64,000 nucleotides of DNA from Aequorivita marisscotiae (GTDB lineage Bacteria > Bacteroidota > Bacteroidia > Flavobacteriales > Flavobacteriaceae): NCBI RefSeq assembly GCF_029814825.1, contig NZ_CP122379.1, forward strand, positions 1,426,001 through 1,490,000. The letters run 5' to 3'. Numbering within the stretch: position 1 is the first letter of the stretch; each line of letters begins with the position of its first letter. A model generated the notes under the pieces. The model had not been told where the DNA came from, did not search any database, and saw only the letters and a program-made list of their open reading frames with translations. Positions 36,828 through 46,354 of the stretch are shown here, piece after piece. A program made the position numbers and the translations under genes.

Positions 36828-36835
36828 TATTTTTG
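36828..36835 (+). promoter_or_regulatory. Bacteroidota -7 box for the M28 peptidase gene
   Basis: TATTTTTG matches TAnnTTTG and lies 15 bases before the ATG at 36851, supporting that start rather than the ATG at 36812. Confidence 0.55.
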
Positions 36836-36850
36836 TGCAAAAATAACGAT

Positions 36851-38083
36851 ATGCGAACAATATTGATAGTATTTCTGGCACTTCTGGTTTTTTCGTGCAA
36901 ACAAAACACATCTGTAAAGAAAGTTAGCATGCAGGAAGACGTTGCCATTTTAGCCAACGATAGTTTAAACGGAAGAAAAACAGGATCTGAAGGCGAAGGG
37001 AAAGCCGCAAAATATATTGCAAACAGGTTTGAAACTTTGGGATTACAACCGAAAGGAACTGAAAGGTTTTATCAAAAATTTACGTATAAGGCAAGTAAAA
37101 ACCCACATCAAGAAGCGGAATTCACTACCGAAAATAACGATAGTACCCAAACGGGTAAAAACGTAATAGCATATTTAGACAACAATGCTGAAAACACGGT
37201 TGTTATTGGCGCGCACTACGACCATTTAGGAATGGGCGGTGAGGGTTCGCTTTACCGCGAGGGCGAGGCGATCCACAATGGAGCCGACGATAATGCCAGT
37301 GGTGTGGCGATGATGCTGCATTTAGCCGATTCGCTTCAAAAAAGGAATTCTCCAAAAGAAAATAATTATCTTTTTATTGCTTTTTCGGGAGAAGAGGAAG
37401 GTTTGTTGGGCTCAAATTATTTTGTGAAAAACCCAACAATCAATACAAAAAAGGTGACGTATATGATTAATATGGATATGGTGGGGAGATTAAATTCTGA
37501 AAAAACTTTGGCAGTTTATGGCATTGGCACTTCTCCTGTTCTAAAGCAAATAGTGAATGCAAATGCTGGCGATTTAAATATTGCCGAAAATGAAAGTGGG
37601 GTTGGCCCCAGCGATCATACCTCGTTTTATTTGGCCGATATTCCGGTGCTTCATTTTTTTACTGGGCAGCACGAAGATTACCACAAACCGAGCGACGATA
37701 CCGAAAAGGTAAATTTTGAAGGAATGAAATTAGTTTCAAATTACATTTTCAGCATTATTAAAGATTTGGACAGCCAACCAAAACTTGTATTTAGAAAAAC
37801 TAAAAATGAAAGCGAAGTGGTACCGGATTTTAAAGTAACTTTAGGAGTAGTACCCGATTATCTTTTCAGCGGCAAAGGCATGCGAATTGATGGCGTAAGC
37901 CAAGACAAGCCTGCCCAAAAAGCCGGTCTGCAAAAAGGCGACGTGGTAGTAAAAATGGGCGAGCACGACGTAACCGATATGATGAGCTATATGAAAAGCC
38001 TTTCCAAATTCGATAAGGGGCAAACGGCTACCGTAACCATTGATAGAAAGGGAGAGTTAGTAGAGGTTGAGGTTACGTTTTAA
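36851..38083 (+). CDS. M28 family zinc aminopeptidase lipoprotein with PDZ domain
   Basis: 410 aa lipoprotein (MRTILIVFLALLVFSC, lipobox VFSC). The M28 di-zinc site is complete: GAHYDHLG, GADDNASGVAMM, FSGEEEGLLGSNYF, MINMDMVGR and FFTGQHEDYHKPSDD. Residues about 310-410 form a PDZ domain (VPDYLFSGKGMRIDGVSQDKPAQKAGLQKGDVVVKMGEHDV). Expected to trim N-terminal amino acids from peptides at the periplasmic or outer surface. Single-gene transcript with its own promoter, closed by the hairpin at 38093. Confidence 0.93.
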   Translation: MRTILIVFLALLVFSCKQNTSVKKVSMQEDVAILANDSLNGRKTGSEGEGKAAKYIANRFETLGLQPKGTERFYQKFTYKASKNPHQEAEFTTENNDSTQTGKNVIAYLDNNAENTVVIGAHYDHLGMGGEGSLYREGEAIHNGADDNASGVAMMLHLADSLQKRNSPKENNYLFIAFSGEEEGLLGSNYFVKNPTINTKKVTYMINMDMVGRLNSEKTLAVYGIGTSPVLKQIVNANAGDLNIAENESGVGPSDHTSFYLADIPVLHFFTGQHEDYHKPSDDTEKVNFEGMKLVSNYIFSIIKDLDSQPKLVFRKTKNESEVVPDFKVTLGVVPDYLFSGKGMRIDGVSQDKPAQKAGLQKGDVVVKMGEHDVTDMMSYMKSLSKFDKGQTATVTIDRKGELVEVEVTF

Positions 38084-38092
38084 GAAATAAAA

Positions 38093-38132
38093 AAACCTAA
38101 CAGGTCTCCAGTCTCGGGGACCTGTTAGGTTT
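38093..38132 (+). terminator. Terminator after the M28 peptidase gene
   Basis: Fourteen-base perfect stem (AAACCTAACAGGTC with GACCTGTTAGGTTT) and a 12-base loop, 10 bases past the stop. Hairpins with the same CCTAACAGG core recur in flavobacterial genomes as far as I recall. Confidence 0.8.
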
Positions 38133-38150
38133 AATTAAGTACTGAGTACA

Positions 38151-38226
38151 GACAAGGCATGCCTTATTCTGGGTTGAGACAAGGCATGCCTTATTCTGGG
38201 TTGAGACAAGGCATGCCTTGTCTCAA
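38151..38226. repeat. Palindromic 27-base tandem repeat (2.6 copies) in the groEL 3' region
   Basis: Two identical 27-base units (38151-38177, 38178-38204), each starting GACAAGGCATGCCTTATTCT, and a third partial unit. The third copy sits inside a perfect 26-base palindrome at 38201-38226 (arms TTGAGACAAGGCA). It lies between the convergent M28 peptidase and groEL genes, just past the groEL stop. Confidence 0.9.
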
Positions 38227-38233
38227 CGATATC

Positions 38234-39916
<1,683 letters not shown>

Positions 39917-40060
39917 TTAATATTTATAAATTTTAAATTTTTGCTTTTAAAGAAATTCCAAATTACAAGCACCAAATTCCAAATAAAATTCAGAAATCAA
40001 TTTTAAAAAAAGTTTCGTATTGGGATTTATTTCTTTGGGATTTGGATTTTGCAATAATTG

Positions 40061-40336
40061 TTAAATTATTGCCAGAATGTCGTCCTCGCGCATAATTAGG
40101 TAGTCTGTACCGTCAAATTTCAATTCGCTTCCGGAATATTTTCCATAAAGAACAGTATCACCAACTTTTACGGTCATTTTGTGGTTTTCTTTTCCTTTTC
40201 CCACGGCTACTACTTTACCTTGTTGTGGTTTTTCTTTTGCCGAATCTGGAATGTACAATCCCGAAGCTGTTTTTGTTTCTGCCTCTTGAGGCTGAACCAA
40301 TACGCGATCTGCTAATGGTTGAATTTTTAATGCCAT
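40061..40336 (-). CDS. groES: Co-chaperonin GroES
   Basis: Lid of the GroEL chamber, 91 aa. Family motifs: [44 protein letters not shown] (including the mobile loop around TASGLYIPD) and [30 protein letters not shown]. First gene of the groES-groEL unit; its upstream region holds a hairpin, a sigma-54-like -24/-12 element and TGACA repeats. Confidence 0.97.
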   Translation of the reverse strand: MALKIQPLADRVLVQPQEAETKTASGLYIPDSAKEKPQQGKVVAVGKGKENHKMTVKVGDTVLYGKYSGSELKFDGTDYLIMREDDILAII

Positions 40337-40356
40337 ATTAAAATTTTAATTTTATA

Positions 40357-40384
40357 ATTCCCGTGAAGACGGGAATCTCGTTAA
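40357..40384. repeat. Short palindromic element upstream of groES (family copy 2)
   Basis: ATTCCCGT GAAG ACGGGAAT followed by CTCGTTA. Lies 20 bases before the groES ATG and, if the -24/-12 element is used, inside the groES leader. Confidence 0.75.
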
Positions 40385-40413
40385 ACTTATGTTTAAATGT
40401 TTTGTTTGCTAAT

Positions 40414-40429
40414 TGGCAGAAATTGTGCC
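40414..40429 (-). promoter_or_regulatory. Sigma-54-like -24/-12 promoter of groES-groEL
   Basis: Minus-strand TGGCAC-N5-CTGC keeps the GG-N10-GC core of the sigma-54 consensus with one mismatch in TTGC. Predicted transcript start is about 68 bases before the groES ATG. Because TTGGCA/TGCCA form an inverted repeat, a weaker match also exists on the plus strand. Confidence 0.5.
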
Positions 40430-40441
40430 ACTGCCCATAAA

Positions 40442-40477
40442 CTGACAGTTTACAAAACAAAAATGTCAGCTTGTCAG
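40442..40477 (-). promoter_or_regulatory. TGACA repeat cluster upstream of groES (candidate activator site)
   Basis: In groES sense: CTGACA, two bases, CTGACA, fifteen bases, CTGTCAG. Two direct half sites and one inverted half site end about 13 bases before the -24 element. This is closer than most classical enhancers but could bind an activator or a heat-shock regulator. Function is inferred. Confidence 0.4.
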
Positions 40478-40659
40478 AAGTCCGGAATAAATAGCCGAAA
40501 AATTAATAGGTTTATCTTTCAATATTGCTACCATCTCTATTATAAAAGGAAGGAGATTTTACTTTGTAAAGTGCTATTTATAGCTTTATATAATAGTAAC
40601 ACATTTAGAGTAATACAATTAGTTTAATGCAATAGTTATTTCCATACTTCAGCAATAAA

Positions 40660-40687
40660 TTGAATGTAATTTAATTTTATAACTTTG
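40660..40687 (+). promoter_or_regulatory. Bacteroidota promoter for the laminin-B lipoprotein gene
   Basis: TTG at 40660-40662, 17-base spacer, TAACTTTG at 40680-40687. The ATG at 40715 follows 27 bases later. Confidence 0.65.
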
Positions 40688-40714
40688 ATAGCGAAATCAA
40701 ATTAAAGTAAATTT

Positions 40715-41299
40715 ATGAGAACACATATTCAATTTTATATAATGGCACTAACTGTAATGATTTTACTATGGGGTTGCAAAAATGAAATGGTTTCTTCGCA
40801 TTTTAAAGAAAATGCCGAAGATTGGACTATTATGGGTGATGCCCAAGGCGATATGGTTCAACCCACTTACACATCACAGGGTGGGGCTGTAGATGGTTAT
40901 ATACAAGCCAAGGACGATGCAGCAGGTGGTGTTTGGTATTTTTCAGCGCCAAAAAAGTTTTTAGGAAATAAAGAAAGTTACTACGGACGCACCCTTAATT
41001 ACAGTCTATATCAAAAACCAGAAAAGAACAAACAATTTGATTCTCCAGACATTATCCTTGCCAGCGGGGAAAATCAAATTTTTTATTTGGTTGAAGATTC
41101 TCCAGATACTACTTGGACACAATATAGGGTGAAAATTGGCACGGATACAAATTGGTTTTATGGAAATTATAAGGATAAAAGTGAAGCTACGGAAGCGCAG
41201 ATTAAATCGGTGCTATCTAATTTAGATAAATTTTGGATACGAGGTGAATATAGAACGGGGGATGATTATGGAGGTCTTGATGAAGTGGTTATTGAATAG
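40715..41299 (+). CDS. Laminin-B-domain lipoprotein
   Basis: 194 aa. Signal peptide with lipobox LLWGC (Cys at residue 21). Residues 30-194 resemble the laminin B (domain IV) fold: the motif GGVWYFSAPKKFLGNKESYYGRTLNYSLYQ is the clear match, followed by WTQYRVKIGTDTNWFY and LDKFWIRGEYRTGDDYGGLDEVVIE at the end. The domain is a beta-sandwich found in extracellular proteins and some bacterial lipoproteins and likely binds carbohydrate or protein. Monocistronic with its own promoter and terminator. Confidence 0.82.
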   Translation: MRTHIQFYIMALTVMILLWGCKNEMVSSHFKENAEDWTIMGDAQGDMVQPTYTSQGGAVDGYIQAKDDAAGGVWYFSAPKKFLGNKESYYGRTLNYSLYQKPEKNKQFDSPDIILASGENQIFYLVEDSPDTTWTQYRVKIGTDTNWFYGNYKDKSEATEAQIKSVLSNLDKFWIRGEYRTGDDYGGLDEVVIE

Positions 41300-41340
41300 C
41301 TAAACTATTCAATTCTAAAAATAGCTATTATTAAGAAATA

Positions 41341-41372
41341 AAAAATGCCAGCTTTATTGAGCTGGCATTTTT
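41341..41372. terminator. Bidirectional terminator between the laminin-B gene and secG
   Basis: Thirteen-base stem (AAAAATGCCAGCT with AGCTGGCATTTTT), 6-base loop. A run on one side and T run on the other allow it to serve both convergent transcripts. Confidence 0.85.
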
Positions 41373-41392
41373 ACATATATTTTAAAGAACTA

Positions 41393-41737
41393 TTAGTTAG
41401 CCTCTTCTGGATTTTCCGTTGGCGTATCTGTAGTTGTAGGTACTGCTGGAATTGTATTTTGGATTGCATTTTCATCAAAAGTTTTTGATTGTAAACTATT
41501 GCCGCCCATAATAAAAACGTTAGATCCCAAAATAAGTGCAAGCATAATAGCAGCGAGGGTCCAAGTACTTTTATCTAGAAAATCACTAGTATTTTGTACA
41601 CCACCAATTTGTGCACCACCGCCACCGCCAAATGATGAGGAAAGTCCTCCGCCTTTTGGGTTTTGTACCATTATAACTACGACCAATAAAAAGGCCACTA
41701 TCATTATTAAAACTAAAAATATTGTAAACGTACTCAT
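41393..41737 (-). CDS. secG: Preprotein translocase subunit SecG
   Basis: 114 aa small subunit of the SecYEG channel. Two transmembrane helices (about 4-24 and 57-77) flank the conserved cytoplasmic loop VQNPKGGGLSSSFGGGGGAQIGGVQ. The C-terminal tail (TTTDTPTENPEEAN) is acidic and probably disordered. Its start overlaps the end of the upstream TPR-like gene by four bases, so it ends the lptE-TPR-secG run. Confidence 0.94.
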   Translation of the reverse strand: MSTFTIFLVLIMIVAFLLVVVIMVQNPKGGGLSSSFGGGGGAQIGGVQNTSDFLDKSTWTLAAIMLALILGSNVFIMGGNSLQSKTFDENAIQNTIPAVPTTTDTPTENPEEAN

Positions 41738-42660
41738 GATTGTTCTGTATTAATCAATTTTTCTATTGCCCGAATTTGGTCTGCAAAGAAACCACTTTTT
41801 TCGGGATTTTTCAAAATTAATATTTTATATGCTTGAATTGCTTTTTTATAATTTTTTTGTTGCAAATAAACTTTCGCCAAAGTCTCCGTCATCAGTGAAT
41901 CAGAAGGTTGTGGTTGGGTGTTTTCTAAGGTAACATTTTCCTGTTTTGGTGCCTTTTTTTCTATTTCTGAAGGAATAATTTTAGGTTTTTCTTGAATAAA
42001 TTTATCTATTAATTCAAATTTTCTTTCGCGTTCATCTTGATCGGTGATGTTTTCAGAAGTAAACGTTTTTTCCTTTTCGGAATCATTTTCAGCACGATTA
42101 ATGGGTTTTGCCTTTGTAAGTTTTAACCATTCGGCAAACGAATGTGTGTCGTTTTTTGTAAACGCTAATGGTTTATTAGTATGCAAAGTTTCTTCGGCAT
42201 TTTCGCTGTTTTGTTCGTCTTTCTTTTCAACTAATTTTGAAACAGAAGTTACTTTTCTTTGAAAAAGTTCGGGGTTTAAAATATCTTCGGCCTTTTGCAT
42301 TTCGGCCTTTAGTTGTTTGTCTATTTCGAGACTAATTTGTTCTGAAACATTTTCGGCTTCAACTTTTATTTCGGCTACCGAAGGATCGTGCTGCAAAATG
42401 GTTTGCGAAATTTCATTTTGAATAAATTTTTCCGAAGTAATATATTCAAACAAAATATCGCGATCGGTTGTGTGGGCGGCAGTAAGTTTTAAAGCATCGT
42501 TGTATAGAAAGCTATCTTGATTTTTTAAACCTTTTAGCTGTAAAGCCCGTGCACTTTGAAAATATGGGTATTTTTTTATCAGTACACTTAATGCATTTAA
42601 ATCCTCAGAAGTAACTTTCTGTGGATTGGCTAGGAGATATGTGTAATTTTCAATTTTCAA
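41734..42660 (-). CDS. Conserved TPR-like cytoplasmic protein
   Basis: 308 aa. N-terminal segment (ENYTYLLANPQKVTSEDLNALSVLIKKYPYFQSARALQLKGLKNQ) and C-terminal segment (ETLAKVYLQQKNYKKAIQAYKILILKNPEKSGFFADQIRAIEKL) look like TPR helices, separated by a long charged, low-complexity middle (about residues 110-235). No signal peptide. Homologues sit between lptE and secG in many Flavobacteriia in my recollection. Function unknown; the adjacency suggests a link with envelope export. Confidence 0.75.
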   Translation of the reverse strand: MKIENYTYLLANPQKVTSEDLNALSVLIKKYPYFQSARALQLKGLKNQDSFLYNDALKLTAAHTTDRDILFEYITSEKFIQNEISQTILQHDPSVAEIKVEAENVSEQISLEIDKQLKAEMQKAEDILNPELFQRKVTSVSKLVEKKDEQNSENAEETLHTNKPLAFTKNDTHSFAEWLKLTKAKPINRAENDSEKEKTFTSENITDQDERERKFELIDKFIQEKPKIIPSEIEKKAPKQENVTLENTQPQPSDSLMTETLAKVYLQQKNYKKAIQAYKILILKNPEKSGFFADQIRAIEKLINTEQS

Positions 42661-42718
42661 ATTATATCAGGGTCTTTTATGTTTTTAAGACGTACTTTTT
42701 ATTTGAACAGTTAAATAG

Positions 42719-43231
42719 TTACCAATTTGCAAGCGATTTATTAAAAATGTCTTGCGTTAAACGTTCAAAGATAATATCTACCGCGGCGTCTAGTTTTGAG
42801 CCAGTTAATTGTGTCTGGCCGTCGTAATCATAATAAAAGCTAAAGGGTTGCTCAAAATCTTTTAATGGTTCTTTTGTATTGTAAAAGCGTACGTTTACGG
42901 CAATTGTTAATCTGTTTTGCGCTGCGGTGCTGGTAGAAGTGGCGGTAATTGGCGCTATATAAAATTGGATGATTTCTCCTTCGTAAACCAGATCGCCGTT
43001 GCTGTTTACCAAATCTAAACTGGTTTGGTTTAAAAGCAAGTCCTGCAGTTTTTGCGTAAAATCGCGTGCAATTCCGGGTTCGACAATGGGAGCGTTATTC
43101 TGAAAATAATTAACCTGAACGGTTTTTGTGGTGCTGTAATTAATATCGGCACCGGTAAACGAATACGGTCCACAAGCTTGTAACGTAACAGTAAGCAAGA
43201 TTACTACTAAAGCTGAAAATATTTTTGGCAT
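42719..43231 (-). CDS. lptE: LPS assembly lipoprotein LptE
   Basis: 170 aa. Signal peptide with lipobox LQACG (Cys about residue 20), then the LptE motif YSFTGADINYSTTKTVQVNYFQNNAPIVEPGIARDFTQKLQDLLLNQTSLDLVNSNGDLVYEG. The protein partners LptD to place lipopolysaccharide in the outer leaflet. Bacteroidota LptE is divergent but this pattern and length match. Lies 33 bases downstream of the sigma-54 activator gene. Confidence 0.88.
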   Translation of the reverse strand: MPKIFSALVVILLTVTLQACGPYSFTGADINYSTTKTVQVNYFQNNAPIVEPGIARDFTQKLQDLLLNQTSLDLVNSNGDLVYEGEIIQFYIAPITATSTSTAAQNRLTIAVNVRFYNTKEPLKDFEQPFSFYYDYDGQTQLTGSKLDAAVDIIFERLTQDIFNKSLANW

Positions 43232-43264
43232 TTATATTAATTTATTTTTTGCTATTGCTGGGCG

Positions 43265-44542
43265 CTATAGATCGTACTGTTTAATCTTTCGGTATAACGT
43301 TCGTTCGCTAATACCCAACTCGTCTGCGGCATCTTTTCGTTTTCCGTTGTACTTTTCGAGCGATTTTTTAATGAGTTCCAATTCTTTTTGCTGAAGCGAT
43401 AGATTTTCTTCTTCTTCAATATCTTCGGCGTATTCGTACTTGTCATTTCGTTGTTCCGATGCGTGTTCCGGAATGCTAAAAACTTCTACGTCGTTTTGTG
43501 AATTGTTGTTTTCCTCTTCAATTATTGAAGCCAGTTCCTCTTCGGCATCATTGTCTTCGGCATAAATTTTATTAATGAGCGACGATTGCTCTTCTTTAAC
43601 CTTTGCCGTATTGCCAGTTTTCATTAATTCTAAAGTAAGCTTTTTAAGATCATTTACATCTCGTTTCATATCAAAAAGCACTTTGTAAAGTATTTCGCGT
43701 TCGCTGCTGAAATCGCTTTCCGCTTTTTTCGCATTTATAACTGCCGGCAAATTACTGCCCATGTCTGGCAAATAATGCTTTAAAGTATTGTAATTAATTT
43801 CGCGATTTTGCTCTAAAACTGAAATTTGTTCGGCCACATTTCGCAACTGGCGTATGTTACCGCTCCATCTATATTGCAGCAGTAATGCCGTAGCGCGTTC
43901 GTCTAAGCGAATGGTTGGCATTTTATATTTCTGTGCAAAATCTGCCGCAAATTTTCGGAAGAGCAAATGTATGTCTTCTTGCCGTTCCCGTAAAGGTGGC
44001 AAATTAATTTCTACGGTACTCAATCTGTAATAAAGATCTTCGCGAAACTTTCCTTTTTCAATAGCTTCCACCATTTTTACATTTGTGGCGGCCACGATGC
44101 GAACATCGGTTTTTTGCACTGCGGAAGAACCAACTTTCATAAACTCGCCATTTTCCAAAACCCGAAGTAGTCGTACTTGCGTTGGCAATGGTAATTCGCC
44201 AACTTCATCTAAAAAAATTGTACCCCCATCGGCTACTTCAAAATACCCGCTACGGGTAGCGGTTGCGCCGGTAAAAGCACCTTTTTCGTGACCGAAAAGT
44301 TCGCTGTCAATGGTTCCTTCTGGAATGGCACCGCAGTTAACGGCAATATATTTACCGTGTTTTCTGTGGGAAAGCGAATGTATTATTTTTGGAATACTTT
44401 CTTTCCCCACACCGCTTTCGCCTGTAACCAATACCGAAATATCTGTTGGCGCAACCTGAATTGCTTTTTCTACGGCACGGTTTAATTTTGGATCGTTGCC
44501 TATTATTCCAAATCGTTGTTTTGTTGCTTGTATGCTTTCCAT
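43265..44542 (-). CDS. Sigma-54-dependent transcriptional activator without receiver domain
   Basis: 425 aa enhancer-binding protein. The AAA+ domain starts almost at the N-terminus (FGIIGNDPKLNRAVEKAIQVAP): Walker A VLVTGESGVGKE, the sigma-54-contact loop HEKGAFTGATAT, Walker B GGTIFLDEVGELPLP and arginine finger region FREDLYYRLSTVEINLPPLRER. A 130-residue acidic, low-complexity linker precedes a Fis-type HTH (KDAADELGISERTLYRKIKQYDL). There is no N-terminal receiver, GAF or PAS domain, so activity must be controlled by level, a partner protein or the linker. It shares its run with lptE and secG, and a sigma-54-like promoter lies in front of groES 3 kb away. Confidence 0.93.
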   Translation of the reverse strand: MESIQATKQRFGIIGNDPKLNRAVEKAIQVAPTDISVLVTGESGVGKESIPKIIHSLSHRKHGKYIAVNCGAIPEGTIDSELFGHEKGAFTGATATRSGYFEVADGGTIFLDEVGELPLPTQVRLLRVLENGEFMKVGSSAVQKTDVRIVAATNVKMVEAIEKGKFREDLYYRLSTVEINLPPLRERQEDIHLLFRKFAADFAQKYKMPTIRLDERATALLLQYRWSGNIRQLRNVAEQISVLEQNREINYNTLKHYLPDMGSNLPAVINAKKAESDFSSEREILYKVLFDMKRDVNDLKKLTLELMKTGNTAKVKEEQSSLINKIYAEDNDAEEELASIIEEENNNSQNDVEVFSIPEHASEQRNDKYEYAEDIEEEENLSLQQKELELIKKSLEKYNGKRKDAADELGISERTLYRKIKQYDL

Positions 44543-44548
44543 ATTGTT

Positions 44549-44575
44549 ATCCCCGCAACCGCGGGGATCTCATAA
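44549..44575. repeat. Short palindromic element upstream of the sigma-54 activator (family copy 3)
   Basis: ATCCCCGC AACC GCGGGGAT followed by CTCATAA. Same stem-loop-tail layout as at 39891 and 40357; 7 bases before the activator ATG on the minus strand. Confidence 0.75.
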
Positions 44576-44583
44576 TTTTAGTT

Positions 44584-45435
44584 TTAATAATACTCGTAGG
44601 TTAACTCTTTAATAATTACATCGTTCTTCTTAATTTCTGCACTTGTAGGATAACCCTCAGAATTATAAATTGTGGTTTTGGTCTTTACATAGTTTGAATC
44701 TGGCACTGAGCTATTTACAGTAACACGTGTGTAATTGTTTTTTGAAAAATAATTATGTCTGTTGAACAAACTAAGATGATCGCCAATGGTGGCGTTAAAA
44801 TAATTATTTTCAACACATTCGTAGAGTGGGTTTATGCCTTCATCATATTCAAAAACATAAGTTTTTTCAAATCCATTATTTAGAGTTTCATTGATAGATT
44901 GAATGTTATCGCCGCTATATTCAATAATTTGGGTAGCTATTCCCGTATCTGTACTAACGTAGTTTTTTACAATCTTTCCCTCGGCATTGTAATAAATTTC
45001 GCCATACATAGAAGATTGCTGAAATGTAAGTTTTGTTGGTTCCATAGAATAATCACGAATTCCCACAACATCGCCGGTGCCACTCAGAAAAGTGATTTTG
45101 TCAATGTTGTTGTCTTGATCATACGCAAAAACATCTTGTCTGCCTAAAACATCATCCCCGTAAATAAAGCTTTTCTCGCTAATTTGTCCAGAATTATTGT
45201 AGTTGTATAACCAATACAAAGTCATATCTGAATGAATCGTGCTTTCGTGCGTAGTTTGTCCAGATTCATCAAACAGTCTTTCTAAGGTGTAATTGTCTGT
45301 ACTTTGATCAAAAAAGAAATTTTGACTAAACTTCTTGATTTTAAATTCCTGAATTTCTTCAGGTGTGTTGTCATCGTTATTAGAGCAAGCTAAAAACAAC
45401 AATGTTGTTGCAAATAAAAATAAAATACGTTTCAT
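44584..45435 (-). CDS. Lipoprotein with YD/RHS-like strands (paralogue A)
   Basis: 283 aa lipoprotein: MKRILFLFATTLLFLAC gives lipobox LFLAC, followed by an Asn/Asp-rich linker and EEIQEFKIKKFSQNF. The rest consists of short strands of the kind ERLFDESGQTTHE, WLYNYNNSGQISEK, FAYDQDNNIDKI and YNSEGYPTSAEIKKND, resembling the Y-D repeats of RHS-like and Bacteroidota lipoproteins, and ends in KELTYEYY. It is the tandem paralogue of the gene immediately upstream and probably surface or periplasmic. Function unknown. Confidence 0.8.
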   Translation of the reverse strand: MKRILFLFATTLLFLACSNNDDNTPEEIQEFKIKKFSQNFFFDQSTDNYTLERLFDESGQTTHESTIHSDMTLYWLYNYNNSGQISEKSFIYGDDVLGRQDVFAYDQDNNIDKITFLSGTGDVVGIRDYSMEPTKLTFQQSSMYGEIYYNAEGKIVKNYVSTDTGIATQIIEYSGDNIQSINETLNNGFEKTYVFEYDEGINPLYECVENNYFNATIGDHLSLFNRHNYFSKNNYTRVTVNSSVPDSNYVKTKTTIYNSEGYPTSAEIKKNDVIIKELTYEYY

Positions 45436-45452
45436 AACTTTTGATATTAAGA

Positions 45453-46343
45453 TTAATAATATTCGTAGGTTAATTCTTCAATTAGAGTTCCGTCTTTTTT
45501 AACAACCGCACTGGTTGGGTAGCCATCTGTGTTATATTGAAATATTTTTAAAAGCGTATAATTATCCTCTGGGAATTGTGAATTTGTGTAAACCTCGCCC
45601 GTAAAATTATTAGGTGATAAAAATGGTTTCCAATAATTTAAGTTGAACCAATATTGCCCTAATAAATCCAAATGATTTTCATTAAAGGATGTATGGAGCG
45701 GATTTATTTTAGTATCGTATTGGTAGGTGTATTCCGATAAAATATCGGGTTCGCCGTAAATTCCGGTGTTACTTATACTAGGTCTTTTCATTATATTATT
45801 TACAGCATCATAGTATAAACTTTCAGTTGAAAATCCGCCCATGTCAATTTCGTTGTGTATAGAGGTAAGTATATTACTGTTATAATTTAATGTGGTATAA
45901 AAACCAGGGGATCTGTGTTCTATTGAAATTTTATTGGGCTGATGTGTCAATTGAAAATATATATCGGGAGTTCCCCCATCAAAAGATTCGGATATAAAGT
46001 CTAATTTATTTTCTGAATCATAGGTGTACTCAAGGGATCTATTTCCGTTAACTCCTTCAAAAATCATCACACTTTCCGTTAATCGTCCAAGTTGATTGTA
46101 GTTATAATTAATAATTCGGGTGTAATCTGAATTTGCTTCATCCTCTTTTTTTTGTGATAATCTGCCGTTTTCATCAAAAAAATATACAGTGCTGTTTCCT
46201 GTTGGATTTCCGTTGAGATCCACCGAGACCTTTGAAAATTTTTTGATTTTTAGTTCTTGTGGGTTTTCTGAACCGTTATTATCGTCATTGGAGCACGCCA
46301 AAAACAATAAACTTGCTGTAAAAAGAAATAGAATGCGTTTCAT
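45453..46343 (-). CDS. Lipoprotein with YD/RHS-like strands (paralogue B)
   Basis: 296 aa from ATG 46343, where the signal peptide MKRILFLFTASLLFLAC begins; a longer frame with a TTG start inside miaB is unlikely. Same plan as its downstream neighbour: lipobox, acidic linker, KIKKFSK, then YD-like strands (VYFFDENGRLSQKKED, INYNYNQLGRLTESVM, YTYDSENKLDFI, YNTDGYPTSAVVKKDG) and the end EELTYEYY. The two copies share their ends but differ in the middle. Starts 11 bases after the miaB stop, so may be read from the miaB promoter. Confidence 0.8.
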   Translation of the reverse strand: MKRILFLFTASLLFLACSNDDNNGSENPQELKIKKFSKVSVDLNGNPTGNSTVYFFDENGRLSQKKEDEANSDYTRIINYNYNQLGRLTESVMIFEGVNGNRSLEYTYDSENKLDFISESFDGGTPDIYFQLTHQPNKISIEHRSPGFYTTLNYNSNILTSIHNEIDMGGFSTESLYYDAVNNIMKRPSISNTGIYGEPDILSEYTYQYDTKINPLHTSFNENHLDLLGQYWFNLNYWKPFLSPNNFTGEVYTNSQFPEDNYTLLKIFQYNTDGYPTSAVVKKDGTLIEELTYEYY

Positions 46344-46354
46344 ATATATTGGTT

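Larger units (their letters stand above)
40337..40714. other. Regulatory gap between groES and the laminin-B lipoprotein gene
   Basis: A 378-base divergent intergenic region. On the groES side it contains, from the gene outward, a palindromic element (40357-40384), a sigma-54-like promoter (40414-40429) and three TGACA/TGTCA half sites (40442-40477). On the other side it has a TTG-N17-TAACTTTG promoter (40660-40687) for the lipoprotein gene. The middle 180 bases show nothing I recognise. Confidence 0.6.

Noticed and set aside
38151..38226. CRISPR-like repeat
   Set aside because: The 27-base units are directly adjacent without unique spacers.
40337..40440. CIRCE element for HrcA control of groES
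   Set aside because: No TTAGCACTC-N9-GAGTGCTAA-type repeat is found in the region.
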